Shown one piece after another: positions 1 to 8,390 of a stretch of 61,997 nucleotides of DNA. The stretch is from NCBI GenBank assembly GCA_027682925.1, contig JAQCYU010000013.1, positions 1-61,997 of the forward strand. The letters run 5' to 3'. The stretch comes from Coriobacteriaceae bacterium AF45-21 (GTDB lineage Bacteria; Actinomycetota; Coriobacteriia; Coriobacteriales; Coriobacteriaceae). Position 1 is the first letter of the stretch; each line of letters opens with the position of its first letter. The notes beneath the pieces are model-generated. The model saw nothing but the letters and a program-made list of their open reading frames with translations, did not search any database and had not been told where the DNA came from. The translations under genes were made by a program, and so were the position numbers.

Positions 1-463
1 CGGCCGCACGCTGGCGGCCGACGGCACGTGGGATGCGGAGGGCAAGGCCACCGTCACCACGGGCGAGGACGGCCGCGTGACCGTCTCGGGCGTGGACTCG
101 GGCAAGCTGGAGGTCCGCGAGCTCAAGGCGCCCAAGGGCTACACCGCCTTTGAGGGCACGCGCTCCGTGACGGTCAAGGCCGAGGGCCTGGACGTCGACC
201 AGGTGGCCGCCGCCAAGCCCAAGCTCACCATCACGGCCGAGTCGCCCCTGCGCGCCGACAGCGCGGACGGGTCGACGGGCAGCCTGGAGGCGTCGCTCAT
301 CAACGTGCCCACCGGCACACCCCCTAGCATTACCACCGGAGGCTTTATGCCCTCGACTGGCGATATGGCAATGTACGCCGCGGCCGCCGCAGCGGTCGCC
401 GGAGCCGCGCTCATCGTGGTCGCGCTCCTGGTCAAGCGGGGAGGTGGCAGCCATAAAGAGTAG
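1..463 (+). CDS. C-terminal part of a sortase-anchored surface protein/pilin (5' partial)
   Basis: The reading frame is open from base 2 and ends in TAG, so the gene begins outside the window. The visible part resembles a SpaA/Cna-B-type domain, with a ...GKLEVRELKAPKGYTAF run typical of the E-box strand of such domains. It ends in a sorting signal: MPSTG (an LPXTG variant), a strongly hydrophobic alanine-rich segment and a basic tail (KRGGGSHKE). Family knowledge says such proteins are cleaved by sortase and joined to a pilus or the cell wall. A second pilin and a class C sortase follow, so this is probably a tip or ancillary pilin. The N-terminal architecture cannot be seen. Confidence 0.85.
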   Translation, partial: GRTLAADGTWDAEGKATVTTGEDGRVTVSGVDSGKLEVRELKAPKGYTAFEGTRSVTVKAEGLDVDQVAAAKPKLTITAESPLRADSADGSTGSLEASLINVPTGTPPSITTGGFMPSTGDMAMYAAAAAAVAGAALIVVALLVKRGGGSHKE

Positions 464-571
464 CTGGCAGCCCCACAGAGAGCGGGGCGAGACGTAGCGA
501 AGCAGATGCTAAGACACAGACAGACAGATTTAGATCAAATGGACTTCAAGCAGAAAGCAGAGGAAAAGAAG

Positions 572-2353
572 ATGAGCATGAGCAAGAACATCGCACGCCT
601 GGCAGTAACCGCAGGCCTCACAGCGGCGTTGAGCTTCGGCGGCGTCATGGCCCCGGTCACGATGGCGTTTGCTGATGGTACGCCTGTGGCTACGACGATT
701 GGCAATGTGACGATCAAAGATGACGACTACGCGGGTACGACCTTTAAGGGCATCAAGATTTTCTCCGCTACGGTTACGCAGGATCAGACAAGCCCCAATG
801 TTTGGGATTCTACCGATGAGAAGACGCTGTCCGATATTAAGTGGGCATCGGATGAAGTGAGGGATGCCGTGACCGGGGAATTTAACTCGGACACGACGGA
901 CCCTTCTAAACCGAACAACATCAATGATGCTGCCGCCTGGGCGAAGTGGATTAAGACTAAGACCGAGGCTGAGTATGAGGCTGGCACCAACCAGACTACC
1001 AATCTGAACGTGGGAACGACGCTCGACAGGATCGCCAAAGCCCTGGAGAAAGTGACTGCAACTAACGCGACCACTGGCTGGAAAACCTCTACCGATGGTA
1101 AATTCAACGATCTGCCCGCTGGTTACTGGCTCTTTGTGACCGATCAGCCCGGTTCGACTAAGAGTACCAATAAGACCAATGGTAATGACGATGCGTTCAC
1201 CTCACCGATTTTCACCATCGTCGGCGGCGCCGATGTAAATGCGGAGCCCAAGAAGAGCGTCCCTAAAGTGACCAAGGCCGTCATGGATGACAAGGGCGAT
1301 AAATTTGTTACGGACGTTAATAAAACCGTTTTCACTGCTGCCAACAAAGCTGCCGACTCTGCCTCCGAGCAGCTGATTAAATATCAGCTTGCCGGTACTG
1401 TTGCAAGCAACATTAATACGTACAAGAAGTACAGCTACACTTTCACCGACGAGCTTCCCTGCACGATGGTGCCGAATCTTAATGGAAATAACCCGGTCGT
1501 TGAGGTCAAGATTGACAATTCAGTCGTAGATCCCGCCTGCTACAGTGCGACCTATGTCCCGGGGAAAAGCACGAATACGCTCACTGTTTCCTTCGAAAAC
1601 CTCAAAGAAGCAAAGGATACGCATGGCACTTCCATCAACGTTGACGGTAGTTCGACAGTCTATGTGAACTATGAGGCAAAACTGGATGCTGGCAAGATTA
1701 ACGCGGATATGCTCGGCAAGGCCCAGGTGAACAATGTCATGTTGACCTATTCCAACAACCCGCACACCGACGGTACTGGCACCACGGTCGAGCACCCCGC
1801 CTACGATTACACCTACGGTATCGATGTCACCAAGGTCGGTTCTAATGATGAAACAAAGGGACTCAAAGGTGTTGAGTTTACGCTGCAAGAGCAGGGTGAT
1901 ACTAACAAGTTTATCATGGCAAATGGTGTCAAGACGACCGATGGAGCAAAGGCTAAGCTGACAACTGATGACTCCGGCAAGATTAATGTTGTCGGTCTCG
2001 ACGAGGGCACCTACGTCCTCACGGAGGTTACGCCCGCCCCTGGTTACAACAACTCCGCAGCAAACGGTGTGACCTTTACCATCAAGCGCGATCTTAACCA
2101 GAATGGCGGTGACGTTATCCCTAGTGCGGATTCTGCAATCAATGCAGCGAGTGGTGTCGTGAAGAACAATTCGGCTACCGCGTCTACCGGTAAGCTCAGC
2201 TTCACTATTGTCGACCAGAAGGGCACCGGCCTCCCGCTGACCGGTCTTAACGGCGTGACCTTCACTTGGATCGCTGGTGGCGCGGTGCTGTGCATCGGCG
2301 TGGCGCACCTCATCCGCAGCCGTAAGCAGGCTGAGGAGTCCGAGCAGGAGTAA
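572..2353 (+). CDS. Major pilin-like LPXTG protein with isopeptide-forming domains
   Basis: This is a protein of about 593 residues. I chose the ATG at 572 because AGAGGAAAAG lies just upstream and the product then starts MSMSKNIARLAVTAG, a normal signal peptide ending near FADG; in-frame upstream starts would add a non-signal extension. The middle resembles the fimbrial D2-type isopeptide domain, and the later part (about residues 425-515) a Cna-B domain with an E-box-like LDEGTYVLTEVTPAPGY. The C-terminus has LPLTG, a hydrophobic span and RSRKQAEESEQE. It should be polymerised by the class C sortase at 3377. Base composition is slightly more AT-rich than the neighbours, common for pilins. 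Confidence 0.9.
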   Translation: MSMSKNIARLAVTAGLTAALSFGGVMAPVTMAFADGTPVATTIGNVTIKDDDYAGTTFKGIKIFSATVTQDQTSPNVWDSTDEKTLSDIKWASDEVRDAVTGEFNSDTTDPSKPNNINDAAAWAKWIKTKTEAEYEAGTNQTTNLNVGTTLDRIAKALEKVTATNATTGWKTSTDGKFNDLPAGYWLFVTDQPGSTKSTNKTNGNDDAFTSPIFTIVGGADVNAEPKKSVPKVTKAVMDDKGDKFVTDVNKTVFTAANKAADSASEQLIKYQLAGTVASNINTYKKYSYTFTDELPCTMVPNLNGNNPVVEVKIDNSVVDPACYSATYVPGKSTNTLTVSFENLKEAKDTHGTSINVDGSSTVYVNYEAKLDAGKINADMLGKAQVNNVMLTYSNNPHTDGTGTTVEHPAYDYTYGIDVTKVGSNDETKGLKGVEFTLQEQGDTNKFIMANGVKTTDGAKAKLTTDDSGKINVVGLDEGTYVLTEVTPAPGYNNSAANGVTFTIKRDLNQNGGDVIPSADSAINAASGVVKNNSATASTGKLSFTIVDQKGTGLPLTGLNGVTFTWIAGGAVLCIGVAHLIRSRKQAEESEQE

Positions 2354-2454
2354 CGCTCGCTCACCCATCCCTTTGGCAGGTGGGATGTGATGGCCATGAG
2401 ACTTGCGGACACTTTTCTCGTCCATCCACGTTCTTGCTTTGCCATTCTCTTTTC

Positions 2455-2491
2455 GGGGCAGACTCCGCACTGGAGTCTGCCCCGTTTTTTT
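2455..2491 (+). terminator. Rho-independent terminator after the pilin genes
   Basis: GGGGCAGACTCC pairs perfectly with GGAGTCTGCCCC across a short loop and is followed by seven T residues. It ends the pilin transcript about 100 bases after the stop codon, so the sortase gene is probably transcribed separately. Confidence 0.93.
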
Positions 2492-2528
2492 GGGACAACG
2501 CAGCCAGCCTCCATCGTCCGATGTGGGA

Positions 2529-2775
2529 CGTTCGTCATCGCGTTTCTTGACTCGTATGAGGTTCGGTTTAAGGTCCGTAGGCGCACGCGCGGTGCGGACG
2601 GTAGAAGGCATTTGCGCCGCAACAAGCGCAAATAAGAATGCCCGGGGTTAGAGGCCCGGGCATTTAACAACGTCGGAAACTGGTCGCCCGCGCTCCTAAG
2701 TACTTACGCGGGGTGCGTCGTTTCCTGCAGCTATTGTATCCCGAATCGCTCCGCCGATTCGGGACATTTGAAAAC
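2529..2775 (+). repeat. Copy 1 of a ~245-bp direct repeat
   Basis: This segment matches 3009-3258 at roughly 90% identity by eye, 480-482 bases apart. The unit holds the 3' part of a small basic-protein gene (2529-2635; the upstream coding part present in copy 2 is missing here), a GC-rich hairpin at 2637-2664 (AATGCCCGGG/CCCGGGCATT) and an inverted repeat at 2740-2764 (TCCCGAATCG/CGATTCGGGA). The matching stop reading here would give ...FVIAFLDSYEVRFKVRRRTR. Copy 1 therefore looks like a 5'-truncated duplicate. Confidence 0.8.
2637..2665 (+). terminator. GC-rich hairpin downstream of the truncated small ORF
   Basis: AATGCCCGGG and CCCGGGCATT form a 10-bp perfect stem directly after the TAA of the truncated small ORF. 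The trailing run is only TTTAAC, so termination is plausible but not strong. The same hairpin, with a one-base-different loop edge, occurs at 3117-3144. Confidence 0.55.
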
Positions 2776-2962
2776 GCAAACACGTTGGGCAAACCCGGAC
2801 AATGCGGCCAGGCTCCGCTGGATGAGGAATCGTGTTTGTAACTATCGAACAAATGTTTGTCAAAATCGCGTTTACCAGCTGTGGGTGCATACACTCGCAG
2901 TAAAATGGCTTTGCGACGCATCCCGTGCGCGGGCGGCCGACGACTCGATCGGAGGTCCCCAA

Positions 2963-3115
2963 ATGCTGAAATTCCTTAACGCGCTCGCCGCCCTCGCGGC
3001 GGTTGGCACGTTCGTCATCGCGTTTCTTGACTCGTATGAGGTTCGGTTTAAGGTCCGTAGGCGCACGCGCGATGCGGACGGTGGAAGGCATTTGCGCCGC
3101 AACAAGCGCAAATAA
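2963..3115 (+). CDS. Small basic single-pass membrane protein (50 aa)
   Basis: The ATG at 2963 has GGAGG seven bases upstream. The product begins MLKFLNALAALAAVGTFVIA, a single hydrophobic helix, followed by FLDSYEVRFKVRRRTR and a lysine/arginine-rich tail ending in RRNKRK. This pattern suggests an inner-membrane anchor with a cationic cytosolic tail. I do not recognise the family. The 3' two thirds is duplicated at 2529-2635. It sits between pilin and sortase genes but in its own transcription unit, with hairpins on both sides. A holin-like or regulatory microprotein are possible alternatives. Confidence 0.6.
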   Translation: MLKFLNALAALAAVGTFVIAFLDSYEVRFKVRRRTRDADGGRHLRRNKRK

Positions 3116-3258
3116 GAATGCCCGGGGGTAGGATCCCGGGCATTTAACAAAACCAGAAAACTAGGCCGCCCGCGCTCCCAAACATTTACGCGGGGTGCGT
3201 CGTTTTCTATTGATATTGTATCCCGAATCGCCCCGCCGATCCGGGACATTTTGAAAAC
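3009..3258 (+). repeat. Copy 2 of the ~245-bp direct repeat
   Basis: This is the second copy of the unit at 2529-2775. It includes the end of the small membrane protein gene, the AATGCCCGGG hairpin (3117-3144) and the TCCCGAATCG/CGATCCGGGA inverted repeat (about 3221-3246), whose right arm has diverged by one base. The differences between copies are mostly substitutions, so the duplication is not recent. Confidence 0.8.
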
Positions 3259-3376
3259 TCAAATGCTGGCTTATCCTCGACTGGACGGTGCAGTCTAGCT
3301 GCGTTGTCCGGCGCGGAGGCTCGCTAATCGGCTATTATTTGTTTAGACAACCTGAGTTGTAGAGGAGTGACCGGCG

Positions 3377-4315
3377 ATGGTGCAGGGCGCCAAACATATG
3401 AAGAGCAATAACGCCGCGGCCAACGGTGGCTCAAGCCCTCAGCCCAAACCTCAACCAAAGCCCAAGCGCCGTCGCAAGCGACTGCCGCGCTGGGCCGACC
3501 GGCTCATCACCATCGTCATCATCCTTATTGGCGTGGGCCTTATGACCTGGCCGTGGATCTTGGACCGGCTCGAGGCCTCGGGCGTGTTCAACCAGATCAG
3601 CACCGTGTCCAGCACCGTGGACGCGCTATCTGCCGAGGAGCGCGAGCGCATCCTGCTCCAGGCGCGCTCCTTTAACGAGCAGCTGGCGGGCGAGGCCACC
3701 GAGCTCCCCGCCGACCAGATCGAGCCCTACGCTCAGCAGCTCATTTTTGACCGCGACCCCATGATGAGCTGGGTCGAGATCCCCTCCATCGACGTGAGTA
3801 TGCCCATCTACCACGGCACGAGCGAAGAAGTCCTTATGGCGGGCGTCGGCCACCTGGAGGGCACGAGCCTGCCGGTGGGCGGCACCTCGACGCATTGCGT
3901 GCTTACCGCGCACTCGGGCATGCGCAACCTGAGCATGTTCGACGACATTCACTCGCTGGAGCCCGGCGACCTGGTGCTGCTGCACACCATGAACAAGACG
4001 CTTGCCTACAAGATGGTGGATTCCGAGGTGGTGCTGCCCGAGGAGATGGAGTCGCTGACCATCGAGCCCGGCGCCGACAAGGTGACGCTCGTCACCTGCA
4101 CGCCCTACGGCGTGAACGACCATCGCCTGCTGGTGCATTGCGTGCGCACCAAGTACAACAAGAAGGATGTCGACAAGCAAAAGTCGCTGGCCGGCCGCCA
4201 CTGGGGCAAGCGCGAGTTTGCCGTGCTCATCGTGGTCGTAGCCATTGTGCTGTTGCTGCTGGACATCGTGATCCACGCGATCCGCAAGCGCCGCAAGACC
4301 AAGGCCTCGGCATAA
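3377..4315 (+). CDS. Class C (pilus-assembly) sortase
   Basis: This 312-residue transpeptidase would join pilin subunits to each other and to lipid II. It has a basic N-terminus, a membrane segment at about 43-58, an extracellular catalytic domain and a second membrane segment near 283-302 with a basic tail, the usual class C layout. The catalytic triad is visible: His179 in LTAHSG, Cys241 in TLVTCTPYG and Arg250 in NDHRLLV. A DP-M motif near residue 125 (FDRDPMMSW) may be the lid. AGGAG precedes the ATG at 3377 by ten bases. Two LPXTG substrates lie upstream in the window. Confidence 0.93.
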   Translation: MVQGAKHMKSNNAAANGGSSPQPKPQPKPKRRRKRLPRWADRLITIVIILIGVGLMTWPWILDRLEASGVFNQISTVSSTVDALSAEERERILLQARSFNEQLAGEATELPADQIEPYAQQLIFDRDPMMSWVEIPSIDVSMPIYHGTSEEVLMAGVGHLEGTSLPVGGTSTHCVLTAHSGMRNLSMFDDIHSLEPGDLVLLHTMNKTLAYKMVDSEVVLPEEMESLTIEPGADKVTLVTCTPYGVNDHRLLVHCVRTKYNKKDVDKQKSLAGRHWGKREFAVLIVVVAIVLLLLDIVIHAIRKRRKTKASA

Positions 4316-4327
4316 GGCATTCTTCAG

Positions 4328-4362
4328 AACCACCACAAAGGGGACAGGCACTTTTGTGGTGC
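4328..4362. repeat. REP-like palindrome with GGGGACAGGCAC core
   Basis: ACCACCACAAAG ... CTTTTGTGGTGCT forms an imperfect hairpin around GGGGACAGGCAC. Hairpins with a similar core and different flanking arms lie at 13172, 38403, 45747, 48297 and 48334, which suggests one dispersed family. Confidence 0.6.
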
Positions 4363-4373
4363 TCGTGGCTTTC

Positions 4374-4438
4374 AAACCATCACAACATTCGATGAAAATC
4401 TCGATTTTGGCGAAAAGCGTCGAATGTTGTGATGGTTT
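4374..4438. repeat. Perfect 19-bp inverted repeat
   Basis: AAACCATCACAACATTCGA at 4374-4392 is exactly complementary to 4420-4438, with a 27-base loop. It follows the REP-like palindrome in the sortase-gatC gap. There is no T-tract, so it is not a standard terminator. The remaining bases of this gap, 4440-4600, show no further gene. Confidence 0.75.
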
Positions 4439-4619
4439 TCGTTGTGGACGAGATGGTTTTCGCTATGGACGGTGCGGTTTCGCTGCAGAACCGCCAGCCC
4501 GCCGCCTGCCAACCCGCCGTCCTCGTTACGTTTTCGCTGCATTTGGGTAAAGCACCTGCTCCAAGCGGCGTTGCCTTGTATACTAGAGCGGTTTATCTGT
4601 TATGCGGAAGGGAGCGCCT

Positions 4620-4931
4620 ATGGCACTCAGCGAGAAAGACGTGCGCGACATCGCCGAGTACGCAAAGATCGCACTGACCGATGACGAGCTCACCCAGATG
4701 ACGTCCTACATGAACGACGCCGTCCAGATGCTCGAGCCTGTCTTGCAATATGACTTACCCGACGTGGAGCCCACGTTCCATCCCATCGGAAGCCTGTCCA
4801 ACGTGATGGGCGATGACCTGCGCGAGCCCGAGCGCGACCTGCCGCTCGACATTGCGCTCGAAAACGCCGGCAGCGCGCGCGACCGCTACTTCCGCGTGCC
4901 GTCCATTTTGGGAGAGGGGGAGAGCGAGTAA
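4620..4931 (+). CDS. gatC: Asp-tRNA(Asn)/Glu-tRNA(Gln) amidotransferase subunit C
   Basis: GatC is the small 103-residue subunit that clamps GatA to GatB in the enzyme that amidates misacylated Glu-tRNA(Gln) and Asp-tRNA(Asn). The sequence MALSEKDVRDIAEYAKIALT and the later DLPDVEPTFHP are typical of GatC. GGAAGGGAG precedes the ATG at 4620, which I prefer over an in-frame ATG 18 bases upstream. TATACT at 4579-4584 could be the -10 box. Its TAA overlaps the gatA ATG (TAATG), so the three gat genes form one operon. Confidence 0.95.
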   Translation: MALSEKDVRDIAEYAKIALTDDELTQMTSYMNDAVQMLEPVLQYDLPDVEPTFHPIGSLSNVMGDDLREPERDLPLDIALENAGSARDRYFRVPSILGEGESE

Positions 4932-6444
4932 TGGCGCAGAGCTTCGATTTCTTTACCGCCGCCCAGATCGCCGCAGGCGTTGCCGCCGGCGACTTTACCG
5001 CTACCGAGGTGGCCCAGGCCTCCCTTGCCGCCATCGAGGCGCGCGAGGGCGGGGTCCAGGCATTCCTGCAGGTGGCGCCCGAGCTTGCGCTCGAGGCCGC
5101 CGCGCGCGTGGATGCCGACCGTGTCGCAGGCAAGCCGCTGCCCCCGCTCGCGGGCGTGCCGCTGGCCATCAAGGACAACATGAACCTCGTGGGCACGCGC
5201 ACCACCTGCGCTTCCCTCATGCTCGAGGACTACCAGAGCGTCTACACCGCCACCTGCGTCCAGCGCATGCTGGATGCCGGCTGCCTGCCATGGGCAAGGC
5301 CAACATGGACGAGTTTGCCTTTGGCAGCTCCACCGAGAGCTCGGCGTTCCACCGCACCAACAACCCCTGGGATACCGAGCGTGTGCCCGGCGGCTCCTCG
5401 GGCGGCTCCGCTGCAGCCGTCGCCGCGGGCGAGGTCGCGCTCTCGCTGGGCTCGGACACCGGCGGCTCCATTCGCCAGCCGGCGTCGCTGTGCGGCGTGG
5501 TGGGCTTTAAGCCCACGTATGGCGCCGTGAGCCGTTACGGCGTGGTTGCCTTTGGCTCGTCGCTCGACCAGGTGGGTCCCTTTGGCCGCACGGTCGAGGA
5601 TGTCGCGCTGGCCATGAACGCGCTTACCGGCGCGGGGCACGATCCGTACGACTGCACCAGCCAGGACTGCGCCGTCGACTTTACCGAGCATCTCAACGAC
5701 AGCATCGAGGGCAAGCGCGTGGGCATCATCCCCGCGTTTATGGAGGCCGAGGGCCTGACGCCCGAGGTCAAGGCCGCTGTTCAGCGCGCCGCCCAGGAGC
5801 TGCAGAACCAGGGTGCCGAGCTGGTCGAGGTCGACCTGCCGCACCTGGACGCCGCCATCGCCGCCTACTACGTCATCGGCCCGGCCGAGGCATTCTCCAA
5901 CCTGGCCCGTTTCGACGGCATTCGCTACGGCTACCAGGAGGAGGGCTGCGCCAACCTGTCCGACCAGAGTTCGCTTTCGCGCGCCCACGGTTTTGGCGCC
6001 GAGGCCAAGCGCCGTCAGATGCTCGGCGCCTACCTGCTGAGCTCGGGCGTGTACGACAAGTACTACTACGCTGCGCAAAAGGCCCGCACGCTCATCACGC
6101 AGGACTACGACGCCGCGTATGCCAAGGTGGACACCATCCTCATGCCCGCCTCGCCGCGCACGGCCTTTAAGTTTGGCGAGATCAGCGACCCCACGCAGAT
6201 GTACCTTTCGGACCTGTACACCATCTCGCTCAACATTTGCGGCAACGGCGGTATCTCGGTGCCGCTGGGCCTGGGCGAGGATACTCATCTGCCCGTTTCT
6301 GCCCAGCTGGTGGGTCCGGCCTTTAAGGACCGTCAGCTGCTCACGTTTGCCCGCGCCTTGGAGCGCGGCTTTGCCGATGCCGCCACGGGTGCGCCCGTGC
6401 TTTCCGTCGCGCCCGATTTTGCCGGGAAGGGAGGCGAGCTGTAA
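4931..6444 (+). CDS. gatA: Glu-tRNA(Gln) amidotransferase subunit A (apparent frameshift)
   Basis: GatA is an amidase-signature glutaminase that supplies ammonia for tRNA amidation. The Lys/Ser-cis-Ser/Ser triad context is visible: GVPLAIKDNM, GGSSGGSAAAVA and DTGGSIRQPAS. The frame beginning MAQSFDFFTAAQIAAG runs to about 5288, then the protein continues one frame back as MGKANMDEFAFGSS. CTGCC-ATGGGC would read correctly as CTGCCC-ATGGGC, so one C appears lost from a CCC run. Because gatA is needed where GlnRS is absent, I treat this as a sequence error, not a pseudogene. The corrected product is about 504 residues, normal for the family. It overlaps gatB by one base (TAATG). Confidence 0.92.
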
Positions 6445-8120
6445 TGAAGGAGCTTTCCGAGGTCCTGCAGGATTGGGAGGCCGTGATCGGCCTGGAGATC
6501 CACACCGAGCTCACCGCACTCGATACCAAGATGTTCTGCAATTGCAAGCTCAGCCACGATGACGAGCCCAACGCCAACGTGTGCCCGGTGTGTCTGGGCC
6601 TGCCCGGCGCCCTGCCGGTGCCCAACAAGCGCGCCATCGAGAGCATCGTCAAGGCCGGTCTCGCCACCAACTGCGAGATCCAGCGCCACTCGATGTTCTA
6701 CCGCAAGCACTACTTCTATCCCGATATGGCCAAGAACTTCCAGACCACGCAGGGTCCGGTCGCCTTTGCCATGTATGGTCACCTGGATCTGGACGTGACC
6801 GGTCGCGGTGCCGCCGAGCGCCCCGACTGCGCGTTTGGCGAGGCCGAGGCCCAGAGCTTGGCGAGCGCCTCGGCCAACGCCGAGGGCCTGTCCACGTCCA
6901 TGACGTCGACCATGCGCGAGGGCAATCAGCGCGCCGGTCACCTGGCCAGCTACGATGCGTCCAACCTGCAGATGCCCGAGCGCCGCGAGGACGGTTCCTA
7001 CACGGTGCCCATCCGCATCCTGCGCATCCACATGGAGGAGGACGCCGCCAAGATGGTCCACGTGGGTGGCGCCGAGGGCCGCATTACCGCCGCGGCCGAG
7101 TCGCTCGTCGACTACAACCGCTGCGGCACGCCTTTGATTGAGCTCGTGACTGAGCCCGACCTGCGTACGCCCGAGGAAGCGCGCCTGTTTATGGAGAAGC
7201 TCCGCCGCATCTTTGTGACGCTGGGCATTTCGGACTGCTCCATGGAGAAAGGTTCCATGCGCTGCGACGGCAACGTGTCGCTGCGCCGCCGCGGCGAGAC
7301 CAAGCTGGGTACCAAGACCGAGCTCAAGAACCTCAACTCGTTTAAGAGCCTGCACGATGGCCTTGCCTACGAGATTTGCCGCCAGGCCGAGGTGCTCGAG
7401 GAGGGCGGCATCATCTATCAGGAGACCCGCCACTGGGAGCCCAGCCGCAAGCGCACTGTGGTCATGCGTGTGAAGGAGACGGCCGACGACTATCGCCTGT
7501 TCCCCGATCCCGACCTGGCGCCGTTCGATCTGGATGACGAGTTCATCGACCGCTGCCGTGGCGAGATCCCCGAGCTGCCCGATGCCAAGCGCGCCCGCTT
7601 TGAGGCCGACTTTGGCATTAAGGCGGCCGACGCCGAGCAGATCGCCGGCGACCCGGAGTTTGCCGAGTTCTTTGAGGCGGCCGCTGCCGGTATGGCTGGC
7701 AAGGAGGCCCAGACGGTTGCAAACTTGCTGGTGAACGAGATGATTGCTTACCTTAAGGGCGCGGGCGTGTCGCTCGCCGAGTCCGGTATCGCGCCGGCTC
7801 AGGTGGCAGCACTCGCCAAGCTGCTGGCGACCGATGCCATCAGCTCCAACCAAGCGCACGAGGTCTTTGAGGCCATGGCCCAGACCGGTGACGATCCCAA
7901 CAAGATCGTCGACGAGCGCGGCATGCGTCAGGTGAGCGATGCCGGCGCGCTGCAGCCGATCGTGGACGAGGTGCTGGCAAACTGTGCCGATCAGGCGCAG
8001 CAGTATCATGACGGCAACCAGAAGGTCATCGGCTTTTTGGTGGGCCAGTGCATGAAGGCGAGCCGCGGAAAGGGCAACCCGAAGCTCTTCAACGAGTTGC
8101 TGAGAACGTCGCTCTCGTAA
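6444..8120 (+). CDS. gatB: Asp/Glu-tRNA amidotransferase subunit B with an insertion
   Basis: GatB activates the tRNA-bound Glu or Asp with ATP and binds the tRNA. Family motifs are clear: VIGLEIHTEL, the Cys set CNCK...CPVCLG, YFYPDMAKNFQ, RIHMEEDAAK and TKTELKNLNSF, with a C-terminal YqeY-like tRNA-binding tail ending MKASRGKGNP. At 558 residues it is about 80 longer than usual. Most of the excess is an Ala/Glu/Ser-rich stretch of about 65 residues (roughly 119-185) between the GHLDLDV strand and RIHMEEDAAK. The insertion keeps the reading frame and host codon use. The stop codon lies only three bases before a long inverted-repeat element. Confidence 0.95.
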   Translation: MKELSEVLQDWEAVIGLEIHTELTALDTKMFCNCKLSHDDEPNANVCPVCLGLPGALPVPNKRAIESIVKAGLATNCEIQRHSMFYRKHYFYPDMAKNFQTTQGPVAFAMYGHLDLDVTGRGAAERPDCAFGEAEAQSLASASANAEGLSTSMTSTMREGNQRAGHLASYDASNLQMPERREDGSYTVPIRILRIHMEEDAAKMVHVGGAEGRITAAAESLVDYNRCGTPLIELVTEPDLRTPEEARLFMEKLRRIFVTLGISDCSMEKGSMRCDGNVSLRRRGETKLGTKTELKNLNSFKSLHDGLAYEICRQAEVLEEGGIIYQETRHWEPSRKRTVVMRVKETADDYRLFPDPDLAPFDLDDEFIDRCRGEIPELPDAKRARFEADFGIKAADAEQIAGDPEFAEFFEAAAAGMAGKEAQTVANLLVNEMIAYLKGAGVSLAESGIAPAQVAALAKLLATDAISSNQAHEVFEAMAQTGDDPNKIVDERGMRQVSDAGALQPIVDEVLANCADQAQQYHDGNQKVIGFLVGQCMKASRGKGNPKLFNELLRTSLS

Positions 8121-8123
8121 ACG

Positions 8124-8259
8124 GGAACCGAGGGGCCGGGCGCAGGGCCTTGCCTCTCAATTTCGGACAGTCCTGACTCACGACGGAGGCGCCACTGGCG
8201 CCTCCTGTTCGTGCGGAACTCATTGAGAGGCAAGGCCCTGCGCCCGGCCCCTCGGTTCC
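8124..8259 (+). repeat. Structured palindromic element A: 38-bp perfect stem, conserved loop
   Basis: 8124-8161 is exactly complementary to 8222-8259. The 60-base loop holds CGGACAGTCCTGACTC, an inner hairpin with a 9-bp stem (GGAGGCGCC/GGCGCCTCC, 8185-8205) and TCGTGCGGAACTC. The same loop boxes occur on the minus strand inside an unrelated perfect stem at 29462-29595. No T-tract follows. It starts three bases after the gatB stop codon, and the relative at 29462 also lies just after a stop codon in the same orientation. Confidence 0.9.
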
Positions 8260-8260
8260 G

Positions 8261-8335
8261 TGACGACTCGGCCGTTCGGGTCAGGTGGGCTGAATGGAAT
8301 CGAGTGAATGGGCGTGCCGTCGGCGCGCCCATTGT
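8261..8335 (-). repeat. Element C1: conserved box plus variable hairpin
   Basis: On the plus strand ACGACTCGGCCGTTCGGG is followed by TCAGGT, a short link and a hairpin (AATGGGCG.../...CGCCCATT, 8307-8333). The box recurs at 8393-8416 with a hairpin of different sequence. Read on the minus strand the box is CCTGACCCGAACGG..GAGTCGT, similar to CCTGACTCGCACGG..GCTCGTG of elements A and B. It lies between convergent genes. Confidence 0.7.
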
Positions 8336-8390
8336 TTTGAAGGAAACTCATTTTGAGGAAGCACCCGCCTGCCGGGGCTCCCGGGTTCTG

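Noticed and set aside
2044..2670. Long minus-strand reading frames across the pilin gene
   Set aside because: They overlap a clearly coding plus-strand gene with signal peptide and LPXTG signal, and their products are low-complexity shadows without ribosome sites.
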